DNA of 64,000 nt, from NCBI RefSeq assembly GCF_030815415.1, contig NZ_JAUSWW010000001.1, positions 7,998,001 through 8,062,000 on the forward strand, read 5' to 3'. Shown here piece by piece: positions 34,819-43,697 of this stretch. The position numbers and the translations under genes are program-made. The first letter of the stretch is position 1. Each line of letters begins with the position of its first letter. Source of the DNA: Streptomyces canus. GTDB lineage: Bacteria; Actinomycetota; Actinomycetes; Streptomycetales; Streptomycetaceae. The notes beneath the pieces are model-generated. The model was not told the DNA's origin. It did not search any database and worked only from the letters and a program-made list of their open reading frames with translations.

Positions 34819-36996
34819 TCAGCTGGGCGTTGGTACCTGAGTGGCGAGCAGCACGGGCAGGCGGGTGGTGCGGGGCTTGGCCGGGATTTCCGCCACTGCC
34901 CTGGGGAGGGCCTGGTCCGCGCCCTGGACGACGGAGAGGTGGCGCTCGGCTCGGCTGAACGCTGTGTAGACCCATGGTCGGGTCAGGGCCTGGGTCGCGT
35001 CTCCCGGGAGGACCACGACGACCGCCGGCCAGCGGCCGCCGGCTGCCTGGTGGGCGGTGAGGGCCCAGCCGTGGCGTACGGAGTCCTCGACCCGCTCCTT
35101 CGGTACGACGACGGACTTGCCCGCACAGGTGAGGTGGAGTCCCTCCGCGTCGGCCTTCACCACGTGGCCCGACACAGTGCGGCCCGGCGTGGGGGAGTAG
35201 GCGATGCGATCGCCGGGGTCGAAGCCGCCGAAGCGGCCGGGACCGGGGTTGAGCCGCTCCTTGAGGGCCGCGTTGAGGGCGCGGGTGCCCGCCGCGCCGC
35301 CATGGCCCGGCGTGATCACCTGGGTCGCCTCGGGCGGAACACCGATCGCCCGCGGCACCGAGTCGGCGACCAGCTGCACGGTGCGGTGCACGGCCTCGCC
35401 CGCGTCCCGCGCCGGCACGATCACGACCTCCTTGCCGGGGGCCTCGACCTGGTTCAGCTCGCCGATGCCGATACCGGAGACCAGCTCGCCGAGCGGGCCG
35501 GGGTCCGGCCGCCGGGAGGCGATCTGGGGGCAGACGCGCGCGGCCAGCAGATCACCGAACACCCGCCCCGGCCCCGCCGACCACAGCACCGCCGGGTCCC
35601 CGGCCAGCACCAGCCGCGCCCCGTCCGGCAGCGACTCCGTCAGCAGCGCCGCGCTCTCCACGTCCAGCTGCGGCGCGTCGAGCACCACGAGGAGGTCGAG
35701 ATCGAGTGCGCCGTCGGCATCGCGGCCGGGGCCTTCGGTCCCGGAGAGGAGGCCGGTGACGGTGGTGGCGGTGTCGCCGGAGGCCAGGGCCGCGAAGCGG
35801 TCCCGTCCCAGCGGGCCGTGGGCTGTCGCCCAGGCACGCAGGCCGAGTTCACGGGCCGCGTGGAGCAGAGCCGCGGGTTCGGCCAGGGAAGCCTCGGCGC
35901 CGGTGTGGAGGACCAGGCCGTGGCCCGCGACCGCGCGGATCAGTTCGCCGGCGGAGCCCTGGGCCGAGTCGGCGGCGCGCTCCCAGTCCTCGGCGGAACC
36001 GTCCTGCTTCGGTACGGAGTTGATCAGCCGGGCCAGTCCGTCGGCGAGGCTCTCCTCCGCCATCGCGTACCGCTCGAGGCCGACCAGGACGCGGACCGGG
36101 CGCTCCTCGCCCTCCTCCGGTTCCGGGGCCCGCGGGTCGAGGGCGTCCTGGAAGACCAGCGCCTCGGCCTCCGTGAGGGTGCTCTGGACGGCCGCGTCGG
36201 CATCCGGCACCCCCTGCTTGCCCAACGCCGCCGTGAGCGTGGGAAGTTCGAGAGCCGTGTGCCCGGCCACGGCCGCCTGCTCCAGCAGCCAGACGGTCAC
36301 CGCCCGGCCCCGCCGCTCGTCGTCCGGGCCGCACTCCGTGCCGAGCAGTGCCCGCGCGAACCCGTCGGCCTGCTCGGGCCGCACCCCGGCGACCCGCAGC
36401 AACTGCCAGGGGTCCTCGCGCAGTCGGCCGGCCGCGCCCTCGCCGAGCGCGGCGACCTGCGGGACGAGAGCCTCGGGCGCACCGCCGTCGGCCAGGACCC
36501 GCCGGACGGACTCGACGGTCTGCGCCGCGGGAGCCGGGGGCGCGTCGGCCGTCACCGGCCGAGGGCGCTGTACCGGCTCCGGCGCGGACCGGCGCGGCGG
36601 CTCGGGCTCGGCGAAGACGGTCGCCGCGGGCTTGTCCCCGCTCTCGACGGCCCGCACGGCGGCCAGCAGATCGGCGGCCTTCCCGCTGAGCTTGGCCCCG
36701 GCCTCGACGGGCCCCTGCTTCTCGGCCTTGCGCCGGGCGATCCGCTCCCGCTCGAGCTTCTGCGCCGCGAGTTCGGCCGCGGCCTCGGACAGCTTCGCCG
36801 CGGCCTCGCCCTGCTCGCTGTCGGACGCCGAAGCCTCGCCGGCCGCCTCGTCCGAGTCGCCCTCGGCGACCGCGGGCGTCTCGGCCCCGTCGCCCGGGAC
36901 CGCCGCCCCCGCCTCGGCGTCGTCGGCGTCCGCGTCCTTTGCGGTGCCCGGCGATTGCGGCTCGGTCTCCTCCGTGGGCTCCGGCTCCGTGCTCAC
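34819..36996 (-). CDS. RecD2-like ATP-binding domain protein with degenerate Walker A
   Basis: 725 residues. N-terminal about 150 residues are acidic and disordered. Then helix-hairpin-helix-like segments, a RecD/UvrD-type core (LDLLVVLDAPQLDVESAALL as motif II, RLVLAGDPAVLWSAGPGRVF as motif III) and the C-terminal SH3-like plus motif VI part (ALTAHQAAGGRWPAVVVVLP, WVYTAFSRAERHLSVV). At the place of GPGTGKT the sequence reads LVLHTGAEASLAE, so ATP hydrolysis is doubtful. GTG start overlaps the AKR stop (GTGA). Possibly a DNA-binding relic or a scaffold. Confidence 0.78.
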   Translation of the reverse strand: MSTEPEPTEETEPQSPGTAKDADADDAEAGAAVPGDGAETPAVAEGDSDEAAGEASASDSEQGEAAAKLSEAAAELAAQKLERERIARRKAEKQGPVEAGAKLSGKAADLLAAVRAVESGDKPAATVFAEPEPPRRSAPEPVQRPRPVTADAPPAPAAQTVESVRRVLADGGAPEALVPQVAALGEGAAGRLREDPWQLLRVAGVRPEQADGFARALLGTECGPDDERRGRAVTVWLLEQAAVAGHTALELPTLTAALGKQGVPDADAAVQSTLTEAEALVFQDALDPRAPEPEEGEERPVRVLVGLERYAMAEESLADGLARLINSVPKQDGSAEDWERAADSAQGSAGELIRAVAGHGLVLHTGAEASLAEPAALLHAARELGLRAWATAHGPLGRDRFAALASGDTATTVTGLLSGTEGPGRDADGALDLDLLVVLDAPQLDVESAALLTESLPDGARLVLAGDPAVLWSAGPGRVFGDLLAARVCPQIASRRPDPGPLGELVSGIGIGELNQVEAPGKEVVIVPARDAGEAVHRTVQLVADSVPRAIGVPPEATQVITPGHGGAAGTRALNAALKERLNPGPGRFGGFDPGDRIAYSPTPGRTVSGHVVKADAEGLHLTCAGKSVVVPKERVEDSVRHGWALTAHQAAGGRWPAVVVVLPGDATQALTRPWVYTAFSRAERHLSVVQGADQALPRAVAEIPAKPRTTRLPVLLATQVPTPS

Positions 36997-37976
36997 AGCG
37001 TGCTCCAGTCGTGATCGGGATAGCGGTGCACGGGCGCCGACACATCGTCGAGCGCCCGGCAGATCTCGTCAGGAAGACTAAGGGCCTCCACTGACAATGC
37101 CGCCGTGAGCTGCTGCGCGTTGCGCGCGCCGACGATCGGCGCGGTCACGCCGGGCCGGTCGCGGACCCAGGCGAGGGCCACCTGGAGCGGGGTCACCGCG
37201 AGCCCGTCGGCGGCGGTCTGCACGGCGTCCACGATGTGCCGGGCCGTGTCGTCGAGGTACGGCGCGACGAAGGGGGCGAGGTGGTCCGAGGCGCCCCGCG
37301 AGTCGGCCGGCGTGGCGTTGCGGTACTTGCCCGTCAGCACCCCGCGGCCCAGCGGGGACGACGGGAGCAGTCCGATGCCCAGGTCCAGCGCGGCGGGCAG
37401 CACCTCGCGCTCGATGCCCCGCTGGAGCAGCGAGTACTCCAGCTGTGTCGCGGCCAGCCGGGTCCGGGTGCCCGGGGCGGCCAGCTGCCAGGTCGCGGCC
37501 TTGGCGAGCTGCCAGCCACAGAAGTTGGAGACCCCGGCGTACCGCGCGCGGCCGCTGCTGACCGCGAGGTCGAGCGCCTGGAGGGTCTCCTCCAGCGGGG
37601 TGTCCGGGTCGTAGGCGTGGACCTGCCACACGTCGACGTAGTCCGTGCCGAGCCGGGACAGCGAGGCGTCCAGCGCGGAGAGCAGATGGCCGCGCGAGCC
37701 GTCGAAGCGCCGGTCCGGGTCGGGCACGCTGCCCGCCTTGGTGGAGATGACCAGATCCCGGCGCGGGATCAGCCCTTCTATGAGGCGTCCGAGCAGATAC
37801 TCGGACTCCCCATCGCCGTACACGTCCGCGGTGTCGACGAGGCTCCCGCCCGCTTCCCAGAACGTCTTCAAGAGGTCCGCGGCGTCGTGCTCGTCGGTGT
37901 CCCTGCCCCACGTGAGGGTTCCGAGTCCGATGCGGGACACACGCAGGCCGGTGCGGCCGAGATGCCTCTGCTCCAT
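36993..37976 (-). CDS. Aldo/keto reductase
   Basis: 327 residues, TIM-barrel AKR: LGTLTWGRDTDEHDA, Asp-Tyr pair in LVDTADVYGDGESE, Lys in LVISTKAG, His in DVWQVHAYDPDTP, and cofactor loop PIVGARNAQQL. NADPH-dependent reduction of aldehydes or ketones. The start MEQRHLGRTGL (37976) is the family-like one; ATG 37988 is 12 bases upstream. Its stop overlaps the RecD-like gene start, coupling the two. Confidence 0.88.
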   Translation of the reverse strand: MEQRHLGRTGLRVSRIGLGTLTWGRDTDEHDAADLLKTFWEAGGSLVDTADVYGDGESEYLLGRLIEGLIPRRDLVISTKAGSVPDPDRRFDGSRGHLLSALDASLSRLGTDYVDVWQVHAYDPDTPLEETLQALDLAVSSGRARYAGVSNFCGWQLAKAATWQLAAPGTRTRLAATQLEYSLLQRGIEREVLPAALDLGIGLLPSSPLGRGVLTGKYRNATPADSRGASDHLAPFVAPYLDDTARHIVDAVQTAADGLAVTPLQVALAWVRDRPGVTAPIVGARNAQQLTAALSVEALSLPDEICRALDDVSAPVHRYPDHDWSTL

Positions 37977-38154
37977 GAACGCCGACATTACTGGCCGGAA
38001 CCAGCGGTGTGGGGGCCTGTGGACAACCAGTTTCCGTCAGCGACACGCGCGTTCATGTGGGCGGAAGAACACGACCGTCGGCTGCCCCGATCCGCACGCC
38101 CCGCGCTAAGGTCGGGAAACCAGGGACGTTACTGATGGGTAAGGGGAATCGGTC

Positions 38155-39210
38155 ATGCAGCTCGGCATCAACCTCGGCTACTGGGGCGCCGGAATGGACG
38201 CGGACAATCTCGCCGTCGCCCAGGAGGCCGACCGACTCGGGTACGCCGTGTGCTGGGCCGCCGAGGCCTACGGCTCCGACGCGGCCACCGTGCTCAGCTG
38301 GGTCGCGGCGCAGACCGAGCGCATCGACGTCGGCTCGGCCATCTTCCAGATCCCGGCCCGCCAGCCGGCGATGACCGCGATGACCGCCGCCACCCTCGAC
38401 TCGCTCTCCGGCGGCCGCTTCCGCCTCGGCCTCGGAGTCTCCGGACCGCAGGTCTCCGAAGGCTGGTACGGCGTCAAGTTCGACAAGCCGCTGGCACGCA
38501 CGCGTGAGTACGTCGAGATCGTCCGCAAGGCGATGACGCGCGAGCGTCTGTCGTTCGAAGGAGAGCACTGGACGCTGCCGCTGGCCGGCGGCCCCGGCAA
38601 GCCGCTCAAGCTGACCGTGCACCCGGAGCGCGAGCACATCCCGCTGTACATCGCCGCGATCGGACCCAAGAACCTGGAGCAGACCGGCGAGATCGCCGAC
38701 GGCGCGCTCCTCATCTTCCCGTCCGCCGAGCACCTCGAGGAGACGACGCTCAAGCACCTGCGCGCGGGACGCGCGAAGGCGGGCAAGACCCTCGACGGGT
38801 TCGACGTCCACCCGACGCTCCCGCTCGCCCTCGGCGAGGACAAGGACGTGGCCAGCCTCGCCGACACCTTCCGCCCCTACACCGCGCTGTACGTCGGCGG
38901 CATGGGAAGCGCCAAGCAGAACTTCTACAACCAGCTCGCCCAGCGCATGGGCTACGAGGCGGCGGCCGCCGAGGTCCAGGAGAAGTACCTGTCCGGCGAC
39001 AAGCAGGGCGCCGCGGCGGCCATCCCGCACGACCTGATCGACAAGACGGCGCTGCTCGGTTCCGTGGACCGCATCGCGGACCGGATGAAGGAGTACGCGG
39101 CGGCGGGCGTCACCACGCTGAGCCTCGCCCCCGCGGGCTTCACGCTCGACGAGCGGATCACCGCGCTGCGGGCCGGGTCCGAGGCCCTGGAGCGGGCCGG
39201 ACTCGCGTAA
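38155..39210 (+). CDS. LLM-class F420-dependent oxidoreductase
   Basis: 351 residues, luciferase-like TIM barrel: MQLGINLGYWGAGMDADNLA, WAAEAYGSDAATVLSWVAAQ, GSAIFQIPARQPAMTAMTAA, RFRLGLGVSGPQVSEGWYG, and IAAIGPKNLEQTGEIADGAL. These match the F420-binding mycobacterial-type LLM family rather than FMN luciferases. Substrate unknown. ATG with AAGGGG upstream. Single gene followed by a clear terminator. Confidence 0.87.
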   Translation: MQLGINLGYWGAGMDADNLAVAQEADRLGYAVCWAAEAYGSDAATVLSWVAAQTERIDVGSAIFQIPARQPAMTAMTAATLDSLSGGRFRLGLGVSGPQVSEGWYGVKFDKPLARTREYVEIVRKAMTRERLSFEGEHWTLPLAGGPGKPLKLTVHPEREHIPLYIAAIGPKNLEQTGEIADGALLIFPSAEHLEETTLKHLRAGRAKAGKTLDGFDVHPTLPLALGEDKDVASLADTFRPYTALYVGGMGSAKQNFYNQLAQRMGYEAAAAEVQEKYLSGDKQGAAAAIPHDLIDKTALLGSVDRIADRMKEYAAAGVTTLSLAPAGFTLDERITALRAGSEALERAGLA

Positions 39211-39229
39211 CACGCGCCGGAGGTTTCTG

Positions 39230-39270
39230 CGGCCGTGGTGGGGGCTCGGGGGTCTTCCCCGCCACGGCCG
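39230..39270 (+). terminator. Terminator after the LLM oxidoreductase
   Basis: Fourteen-base arms CGGCCGTGGTGGGG and CCCCGCCACGGCCG (one G-T pair) around a 13-base loop, 20 bases past the stop. Confidence 0.8.
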
Positions 39271-39435
39271 TCACGCGGAACAACGCGCCCGCGCCCGTGT
39301 GGTTACGCCCCTGTCGTGACGCGCGGGGTCCTCCTTTTGGCGGAGTTGTCCGACACAGCTGTTGCAGCACCCCTCGCGCCGCATTTGACTCGTTCTTTGC
39401 GGAATGCCGCGGAGTCCCGCAGAGAGGTGCCCACG

Positions 39436-40224
39436 ATGCTTTCGGCCAAGGGTCTGTTCCAGGAGATCATCGACAACGACGAGTCCTTCCGGCTGTTCTG
39501 CTCCATCGCGGCCGGCGGGGAGACGCAGGGCGGCTGGGAGAACGCCCGCATCGCCGCGCTCGTCCCGGACGGCGAGCGCGCCCTCGCCTCCAAGATCACC
39601 CGGCACGGCGCGGACGAGGACAAGCACGGGCGGATCTTCAACGCCCTGATGAAGAAGCGCGGCCTCGAGCCCGTCCCCGTACCGCCCGACACCGACTACA
39701 CCATGCTCCTGGAGCGCGGCGGCATCGGTCTCGCCCACGACAGGCTCAAGGCCGACCAGGCACTGACCGTGCAGGACATCGTGACCTACCTCGCCCACAG
39801 CCGCGTCACCGAGCAGCGCGCCTCCGAGCAGATGGAACTGCTGCGCAAGCACTTCGCCGACCATCCCGACCTCGGCCGCGCCGTGAAGATGATCTCCCAC
39901 GACGAGGACAACCACCTCGCCTACTGCCACGAGGAGTTGCTGCGCCTCGCCTCCGCGGGGCACGGCCGGGCCATCCAGCGCACGCTTCGGGAGTGCGCGC
40001 TCGCCGAGATCCGCGTCTACCGGGACGTCAGCCTCGCGGTCATGGCCCACATGGGCCGCATCCTGGGCTGGCCGACCGCGAAGTCCGCCGTCCTGGCCGC
40101 GGGCATCCATGCCCTGTACGCCTACGAACGCGCCGGGGGATGGCGCCGGATGGTCTCCCTGCGGATGCCGGAGCGGCGCGACGCCCTCGGCGGACCGGCG
40201 GCCGCGGCCCCCGAGTTCGCCTGA
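39436..40224 (+). CDS. Ferritin-like domain protein
   Basis: 262 residues, mostly helical. Candidate di-iron ligands: Glu/His in GADEDKHGRIF, Glu in RVTEQRASEQM and Glu/His in ISHDEDNHLAYCHEE. These suit the rubrerythrin/ferritin-like four-helix bundle. Role possibly iron-dependent oxidation or oxidative-stress handling. ATG 39436 with AGAGAGG nine bases ahead; the upstream open region has no protein-like character. Possible -35 TTGACT lies near 39386. Confidence 0.78.
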   Translation: MLSAKGLFQEIIDNDESFRLFCSIAAGGETQGGWENARIAALVPDGERALASKITRHGADEDKHGRIFNALMKKRGLEPVPVPPDTDYTMLLERGGIGLAHDRLKADQALTVQDIVTYLAHSRVTEQRASEQMELLRKHFADHPDLGRAVKMISHDEDNHLAYCHEELLRLASAGHGRAIQRTLRECALAEIRVYRDVSLAVMAHMGRILGWPTAKSAVLAAGIHALYAYERAGGWRRMVSLRMPERRDALGGPAAAAPEFA

Positions 40225-40233
40225 GCAGCGGCG

Positions 40234-41229
40234 CTACAGCCAGCCCCTGCTCTTGAACAGCCGGTACAGCAGCACCTCCAGGGCGGCCATGAGCGCGATC
40301 ACCGCCGGATACGCCCACACCCAGTGGAGCTCCGGCATGTGTTCGAAGTTCATGCCGTAGATCCCCGCGATCATCGTGGGGATCGCGGCCATGGCCGCCC
40401 ACGCGGAGATCTTCCGCATGTCGTCGTTCTGACGGACGCTCATCTGCGCGAGATGCGCGGAGAGGATGTCCGACACCAGCCGGTCCAGGCCCTCCACGGA
40501 CTCGTTCACGCGCGTGAGGTGGTCGTTGACGTCCCGGAAGAAGGGCCGCGCCTTCTCGTTGACGAACGGCACCCCCGAGCCGAACTGGCCGACGGCGGCC
40601 AGCCGGGTCAGCGGCAGCGCCAGCGGGCCCGTCGCCCGGCGGAACTCCAGGATCTGCCGCTTGAAGGTGTAGATCCGCGACGCCGTGTGGCGCGAACCGC
40701 CGCCGTCCGGCGAGAAGACCTCCGTCTCCAGCTCCTCCAGGTCGGTCTGGAGCTCCGTCGCGACGTCCAGGTAATGGTCGACGACGGCGTCCGAGACCGC
40801 GTACAGCACCGCCGTGGAGCCCTTGCCGAGCAGCTCCGGCTCCTGCTCCAGTCGCTGCCGAACCGCCTTGAGCGGCGAACCCTCGCCGTGCCGGACGGTC
40901 ACCACGAAGCCCTCGCCGAGGAAGATCATCACCTCGCCGGTGGAGACCCGGTCGCTCTCCGGCTCGTACACGACGGGCTTGAGGACGAGGAAGAGCGAGT
41001 CGTCGTAGACCTCCAGCTTGGGCCGCTGGTGGGCCTTCAGGGCGTCCTCGACCGCCAGCGGGTGCAGCCCGAACTCCTGGGTGACGAGGTCGAACTCCCG
41101 CTCCGAGGGCTCGTGCAGCCCGATCCAGACGAACCCGCCCGCGGCCCGCGCCTCGTCCAGGGCGTCGGACAGGTCCTCGGGGCCCTCGCTGCGGTGCCCG
41201 TCCCGGTAGATGGCACAGTCGACGATCAC
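40234..41229 (-). CDS. corA: CorA family Mg2+/Co2+ transporter
   Basis: 331 residues. Soluble N-terminal funnel (FVWIGLHEPSEREFDLVTQE, HPLAVEDALKAHQRPKLE, VVDHYLDVATELQTDLEELE), then two C-terminal membrane helices with the selectivity signature YGMNFEHMPEL between them (GMN about residue 293) and the basic tail LLYRLFKSRGWL. Homopentameric divalent cation channel in the cytoplasmic membrane. GTG 41229 is chosen because GGGAGA lies ahead; longer frames are shadows of the large upstream hairpin. Confidence 0.9.
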   Translation of the reverse strand: MIVDCAIYRDGHRSEGPEDLSDALDEARAAGGFVWIGLHEPSEREFDLVTQEFGLHPLAVEDALKAHQRPKLEVYDDSLFLVLKPVVYEPESDRVSTGEVMIFLGEGFVVTVRHGEGSPLKAVRQRLEQEPELLGKGSTAVLYAVSDAVVDHYLDVATELQTDLEELETEVFSPDGGGSRHTASRIYTFKRQILEFRRATGPLALPLTRLAAVGQFGSGVPFVNEKARPFFRDVNDHLTRVNESVEGLDRLVSDILSAHLAQMSVRQNDDMRKISAWAAMAAIPTMIAGIYGMNFEHMPELHWVWAYPAVIALMAALEVLLYRLFKSRGWL

Positions 41230-41283
41230 GCTGCGTATTCTCCCGTCGCTCGCAATCCGCCGCACGGTGACATTTTCGCCTCC

Positions 41284-41369
41284 GGGGCGCTCCAGCCGGT
41301 GTCGAGAGGTCGACCGTGCTCGACCCTTCGGGCCTCCGCGCGCTCGACCTCTCGACACCGGCGCGCCCC
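41284..41369. repeat. Large stem-loop between corA and the histidine phosphatase gene
   Basis: Perfect 18-base arms CCGGTGTCGAGAGGTCGA (41296-41313) and its complement (41344-41361) enclose a 30-base loop. Outside an internal bulge the stem continues with GGGGCGC (41284-41290) and GCGCCCC (41363-41369). It lies between divergent starts, where a terminator is not expected, so it is either a regulatory RNA structure in a 5' leader or a mobile palindromic element. Confidence 0.75.
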
Positions 41370-41402
41370 TTCGGCCGGGCGCGTGCGCCTACGCTGGGCC
41401 GC

Positions 41403-42089
41403 ATGCCCACGTTGATCCTCGTCCGCCACGGACGATCCACCGCCAACACCGAGGGACTGCTCGCCGGCTGGACGCCCGGGGTCGCCCTGGACGAACGCGG
41501 GGCCGCGCAGGCCGCCGCACTGCCCGGACGGCTCGCCGGTCTGCCGATCTCCGAGGTCGTCACCAGCCCGCTCCAGCGCTGCCAGGAAACGATTCGGCCG
41601 CTCCTCGACGCCCGTCCCGAGCTGAACCCGCACACCGACGAGCGGATCGGCGAGTGCCACTACGGCGACTGGTCCGGCCGCAAGCTCGCCGAGCTCATGG
41701 ACGAGCCGCTGATGCAGGTCGTCCAGTCCCACCCGTCGGCGGCCGCGTTCCCCGGCGGCGAGTCGATGCGGGCGATGCAGACCCGCGCCGCCGAGGCCGT
41801 ACGCGAGTGGAACGCGCGCGTGGAGCGCGACCACGGCGACGACGCCGTCTATCTCATGTGCTCGCACGGCGACATCATCAAGTCGCTCGTCGCGGACGCG
41901 CTCGGACTCCATCTCGACCTCTTCCAGCGGATCTCCGTAGAACCGTGTTCCATCACGGCGATCCGTTACACCCGTCTGCGGCCGTTTCTCGTGCGCCTCG
42001 GCGACACCGGAGATTTCGCCTCGCTCGCCCCGCGCGAGGAGCCTCCCGCCGGCGATGCCACGGTCGGTGGTGGTGCGGGCGCACCGTGA
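41403..42089 (+). CDS. Histidine phosphatase family protein (MSMEG_4193-type)
   Basis: 228 residues. Catalytic LVRHGRSTANTEG at the N-terminus, second His in VYLMCSHGDIIKS, Arg in TSPLQRCQETI and the acid Glu in GECHYGDWSGRKL. Phosphoglycerate-mutase-fold phosphatase; substrate unknown. In actinobacteria this family sits with DUF3090, an SCO1664-type protein and mshC, exactly as here, which suggests a link to mycothiol or cysteine ligation. ATG 41403; about 70 bases before DUF3090. Confidence 0.85.
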   Translation: MPTLILVRHGRSTANTEGLLAGWTPGVALDERGAAQAAALPGRLAGLPISEVVTSPLQRCQETIRPLLDARPELNPHTDERIGECHYGDWSGRKLAELMDEPLMQVVQSHPSAAAFPGGESMRAMQTRAAEAVREWNARVERDHGDDAVYLMCSHGDIIKSLVADALGLHLDLFQRISVEPCSITAIRYTRLRPFLVRLGDTGDFASLAPREEPPAGDATVGGGAGAP

Positions 42090-42156
42090 TCGTCGGGCGC
42101 AGTAGGGTGAAGCGGTCGAAGCAGCGCCGTACCCACGATTCCAATGGAGACAGGAC

Positions 42157-42747
42157 GTGTCCCGTCAGGTGTTCCTCTATGACCCACCGGAGCGTTTCGT
42201 GGCCGGCACGGTCGGACTGCCCGGGCGCCGTACGTTCTTCCTTCAGGCCTCCGCCGGCCCCCGGGTGACCAGCGTGGCCCTGGAGAAGACCCAGGTCGCC
42301 GCGCTCGCCGAGCGGATGGACGAGCTGCTGGACGAGGTCGTGCGCCGCAGCGGCGGCAGCGCCGCCGTCCCGGCCGTGGCACCCAGCGAGGTGTCCGACG
42401 CCGCCCCGCTGGACACCCCCGTCGAGGAGGAGTTCCGCGTCGGCACCATGGCGCTGGCCTGGGACGGCGAGGAGCAGCGCATGATCGTCGAGGCGCAGGC
42501 TCTGGTGGAGCTCGACGCCGACACCGAGGAGGACCTCGCCGAGGCAGAGGAGCGGCTCCTCCAGGACGAGGAGAACGGCCCCCCGATGCTGCGGGTCCGG
42601 CTCACCGGCGCGCAGGCGAGAGCCTTCGCCAAGCGCGCCCTGGACGTCGTCAACGCCGGGCGGCCGCCGTGCCCGCTGTGCAGTCTCCCGCTCGACCCGG
42701 AAGGACACGTATGTCCGCGCCAGAACGGATACCGCCGCGGAGCGTGA
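42157..42747 (+). CDS. DUF3090 protein
   Basis: 196 residues: FLYDPPERFVAGTVGLPGRR and TFFLQASAGPRVTSVALEK begin the DUF3090 domain, EEQRMIVEAQALVELDADTE the middle, and a C-terminal CPLCSLPLDPEGHVCPRQNG forms a zinc-ribbon-like set of Cys/His. Unknown function, conserved next to mshC. GTG start with GGAGACAGG ahead. It overlaps the next gene by 37 bases, indicating coupled translation. Confidence 0.85.
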   Translation: MSRQVFLYDPPERFVAGTVGLPGRRTFFLQASAGPRVTSVALEKTQVAALAERMDELLDEVVRRSGGSAAVPAVAPSEVSDAAPLDTPVEEEFRVGTMALAWDGEEQRMIVEAQALVELDADTEEDLAEAEERLLQDEENGPPMLRVRLTGAQARAFAKRALDVVNAGRPPCPLCSLPLDPEGHVCPRQNGYRRGA

Positions 42748-43520
42748 CCACGGCAGAGCTGCTCACCCGGGGTGAGCTGACGGTGCGCGGACAGATCCGC
42801 GAGGCCTCCAACGCGGTGCTGTACTGCGCCGTCTCGTACGAGGGGCAGGAAGTCGCGTGCGTCTACAAGCCCGTACGCGGTGAGCGCCCGCTGTGGGACT
42901 TCCCCGACGGCACCCTCGCCCAGCGCGAGGTCGCCGCGTACGAGGTCTGCGAGGCGACCGGCTGGGGGCTCGTACCGCCCACCGTGCTGCGCGACGGACC
43001 CTACGGCGAGGGCATGGTCCAGCTGTGGGTCGAGGCCGAGCCGGGCCCCGAGCTGCTGGCGCTCGTCGACACGGAGGAGCCCGGGCCGGGCTGGAAGGCG
43101 ATCGGGTTCGCCGAGGTCGGCGACGGGAAGACCGCGCTGCTGGTGCACGCCGACGACGAGCGGCTGCGCCGGCTGGCCGTGCTGGACGCCGTGATCAACA
43201 ACGCGGACCGCAAGGGCGGCCATCTGCTGCCGGCCGGGGACCGTCTCTACGGCATCGACCACGGCGTGACCTTCAACACCGAGAACAAACTGCGCACCCT
43301 GCTGTGGGGCTGGGCGGGCGAGCCGCTGCCGGGCGAGGCCGTCGACGTACTCAAAGGCCTCAGAGAAGCCCTGACGGGGGAGCTGGGCACCCGGCTGGCC
43401 GCACTGATCACCCCGGCCGAGCTCGACGCCACGCGCGCGCGTGTCGACGCCCTGCTGGCCACCGGGACGCACCCGGAGCCGAGCGGCGAGTGGCCGGCCA
43501 TTCCCTGGCCGCCGGTATAG
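42711..43520 (+). CDS. SCO1664 family protein, PI3/4-kinase-like fold
   Basis: 269 residues. Kinase-like features: Lys in VACVYKPVRGE, Glu in QREVAAYEVCEATGWGLVPP, catalytic-loop-like LDAVINNADRKGGHLL and metal-binding-like YGIDHGVTFN. These place it in the phosphatidylinositol 3/4-kinase-related bacterial group; whether it phosphorylates protein or a small molecule is unknown. ATG 42711 with AAGGACA upstream, inside the end of the DUF3090 gene. Upstream of mshC by 177 bases. Confidence 0.83.
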   Translation: MSAPERIPPRSVTTAELLTRGELTVRGQIREASNAVLYCAVSYEGQEVACVYKPVRGERPLWDFPDGTLAQREVAAYEVCEATGWGLVPPTVLRDGPYGEGMVQLWVEAEPGPELLALVDTEEPGPGWKAIGFAEVGDGKTALLVHADDERLRRLAVLDAVINNADRKGGHLLPAGDRLYGIDHGVTFNTENKLRTLLWGWAGEPLPGEAVDVLKGLREALTGELGTRLAALITPAELDATRARVDALLATGTHPEPSGEWPAIPWPPV

Positions 43521-43540
43521 GAGCAGAGCGGGTGGCATCG

Positions 43541-43585
43541 TGCCCCGTAGGGGTGCGGGGAATTGCGCGACCAGCCCCCACCGGC
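43541..43585 (-). repeat. Streptomyces intergenic repeat, third copy (minus orientation)
   Basis: On the minus strand it reads GTGGGGGCTGGTCGCGCAAT then TCCCCGCACCCCTACGGGGC. It is the best-preserved of three related intergenic copies and contains a small CCCCGTAGGGG hairpin that could terminate the upstream operon. Confidence 0.5.
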
Positions 43586-43685
43586 CGGCAGTTCTGTCAC
43601 GGTTACCCCTGCGGAGCGTTCCGCGCAAGACCGCCTTACCGGCCATCCGGCCCGGTCCGGTTCGTATACGGAGCATCCGTCCGGT

Positions 43686-43691
43686 TAGGCT
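43686..43691 (+). promoter_or_regulatory. -10 element of a leaderless mshC promoter
   Basis: TAGGCT ends seven bases before the mshC ATG, no ribosome-binding site is present, and the transcription start would fall at the ATG. This fits a leaderless mshC mRNA. Confidence 0.4.
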
Positions 43692-43697
43692 CATGAC

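Noticed and set aside
40040-41635. 531-codon leftward frame across corA
   Set aside because: Different frame from corA; Arg/Gly-rich shadow that also crosses the large hairpin.
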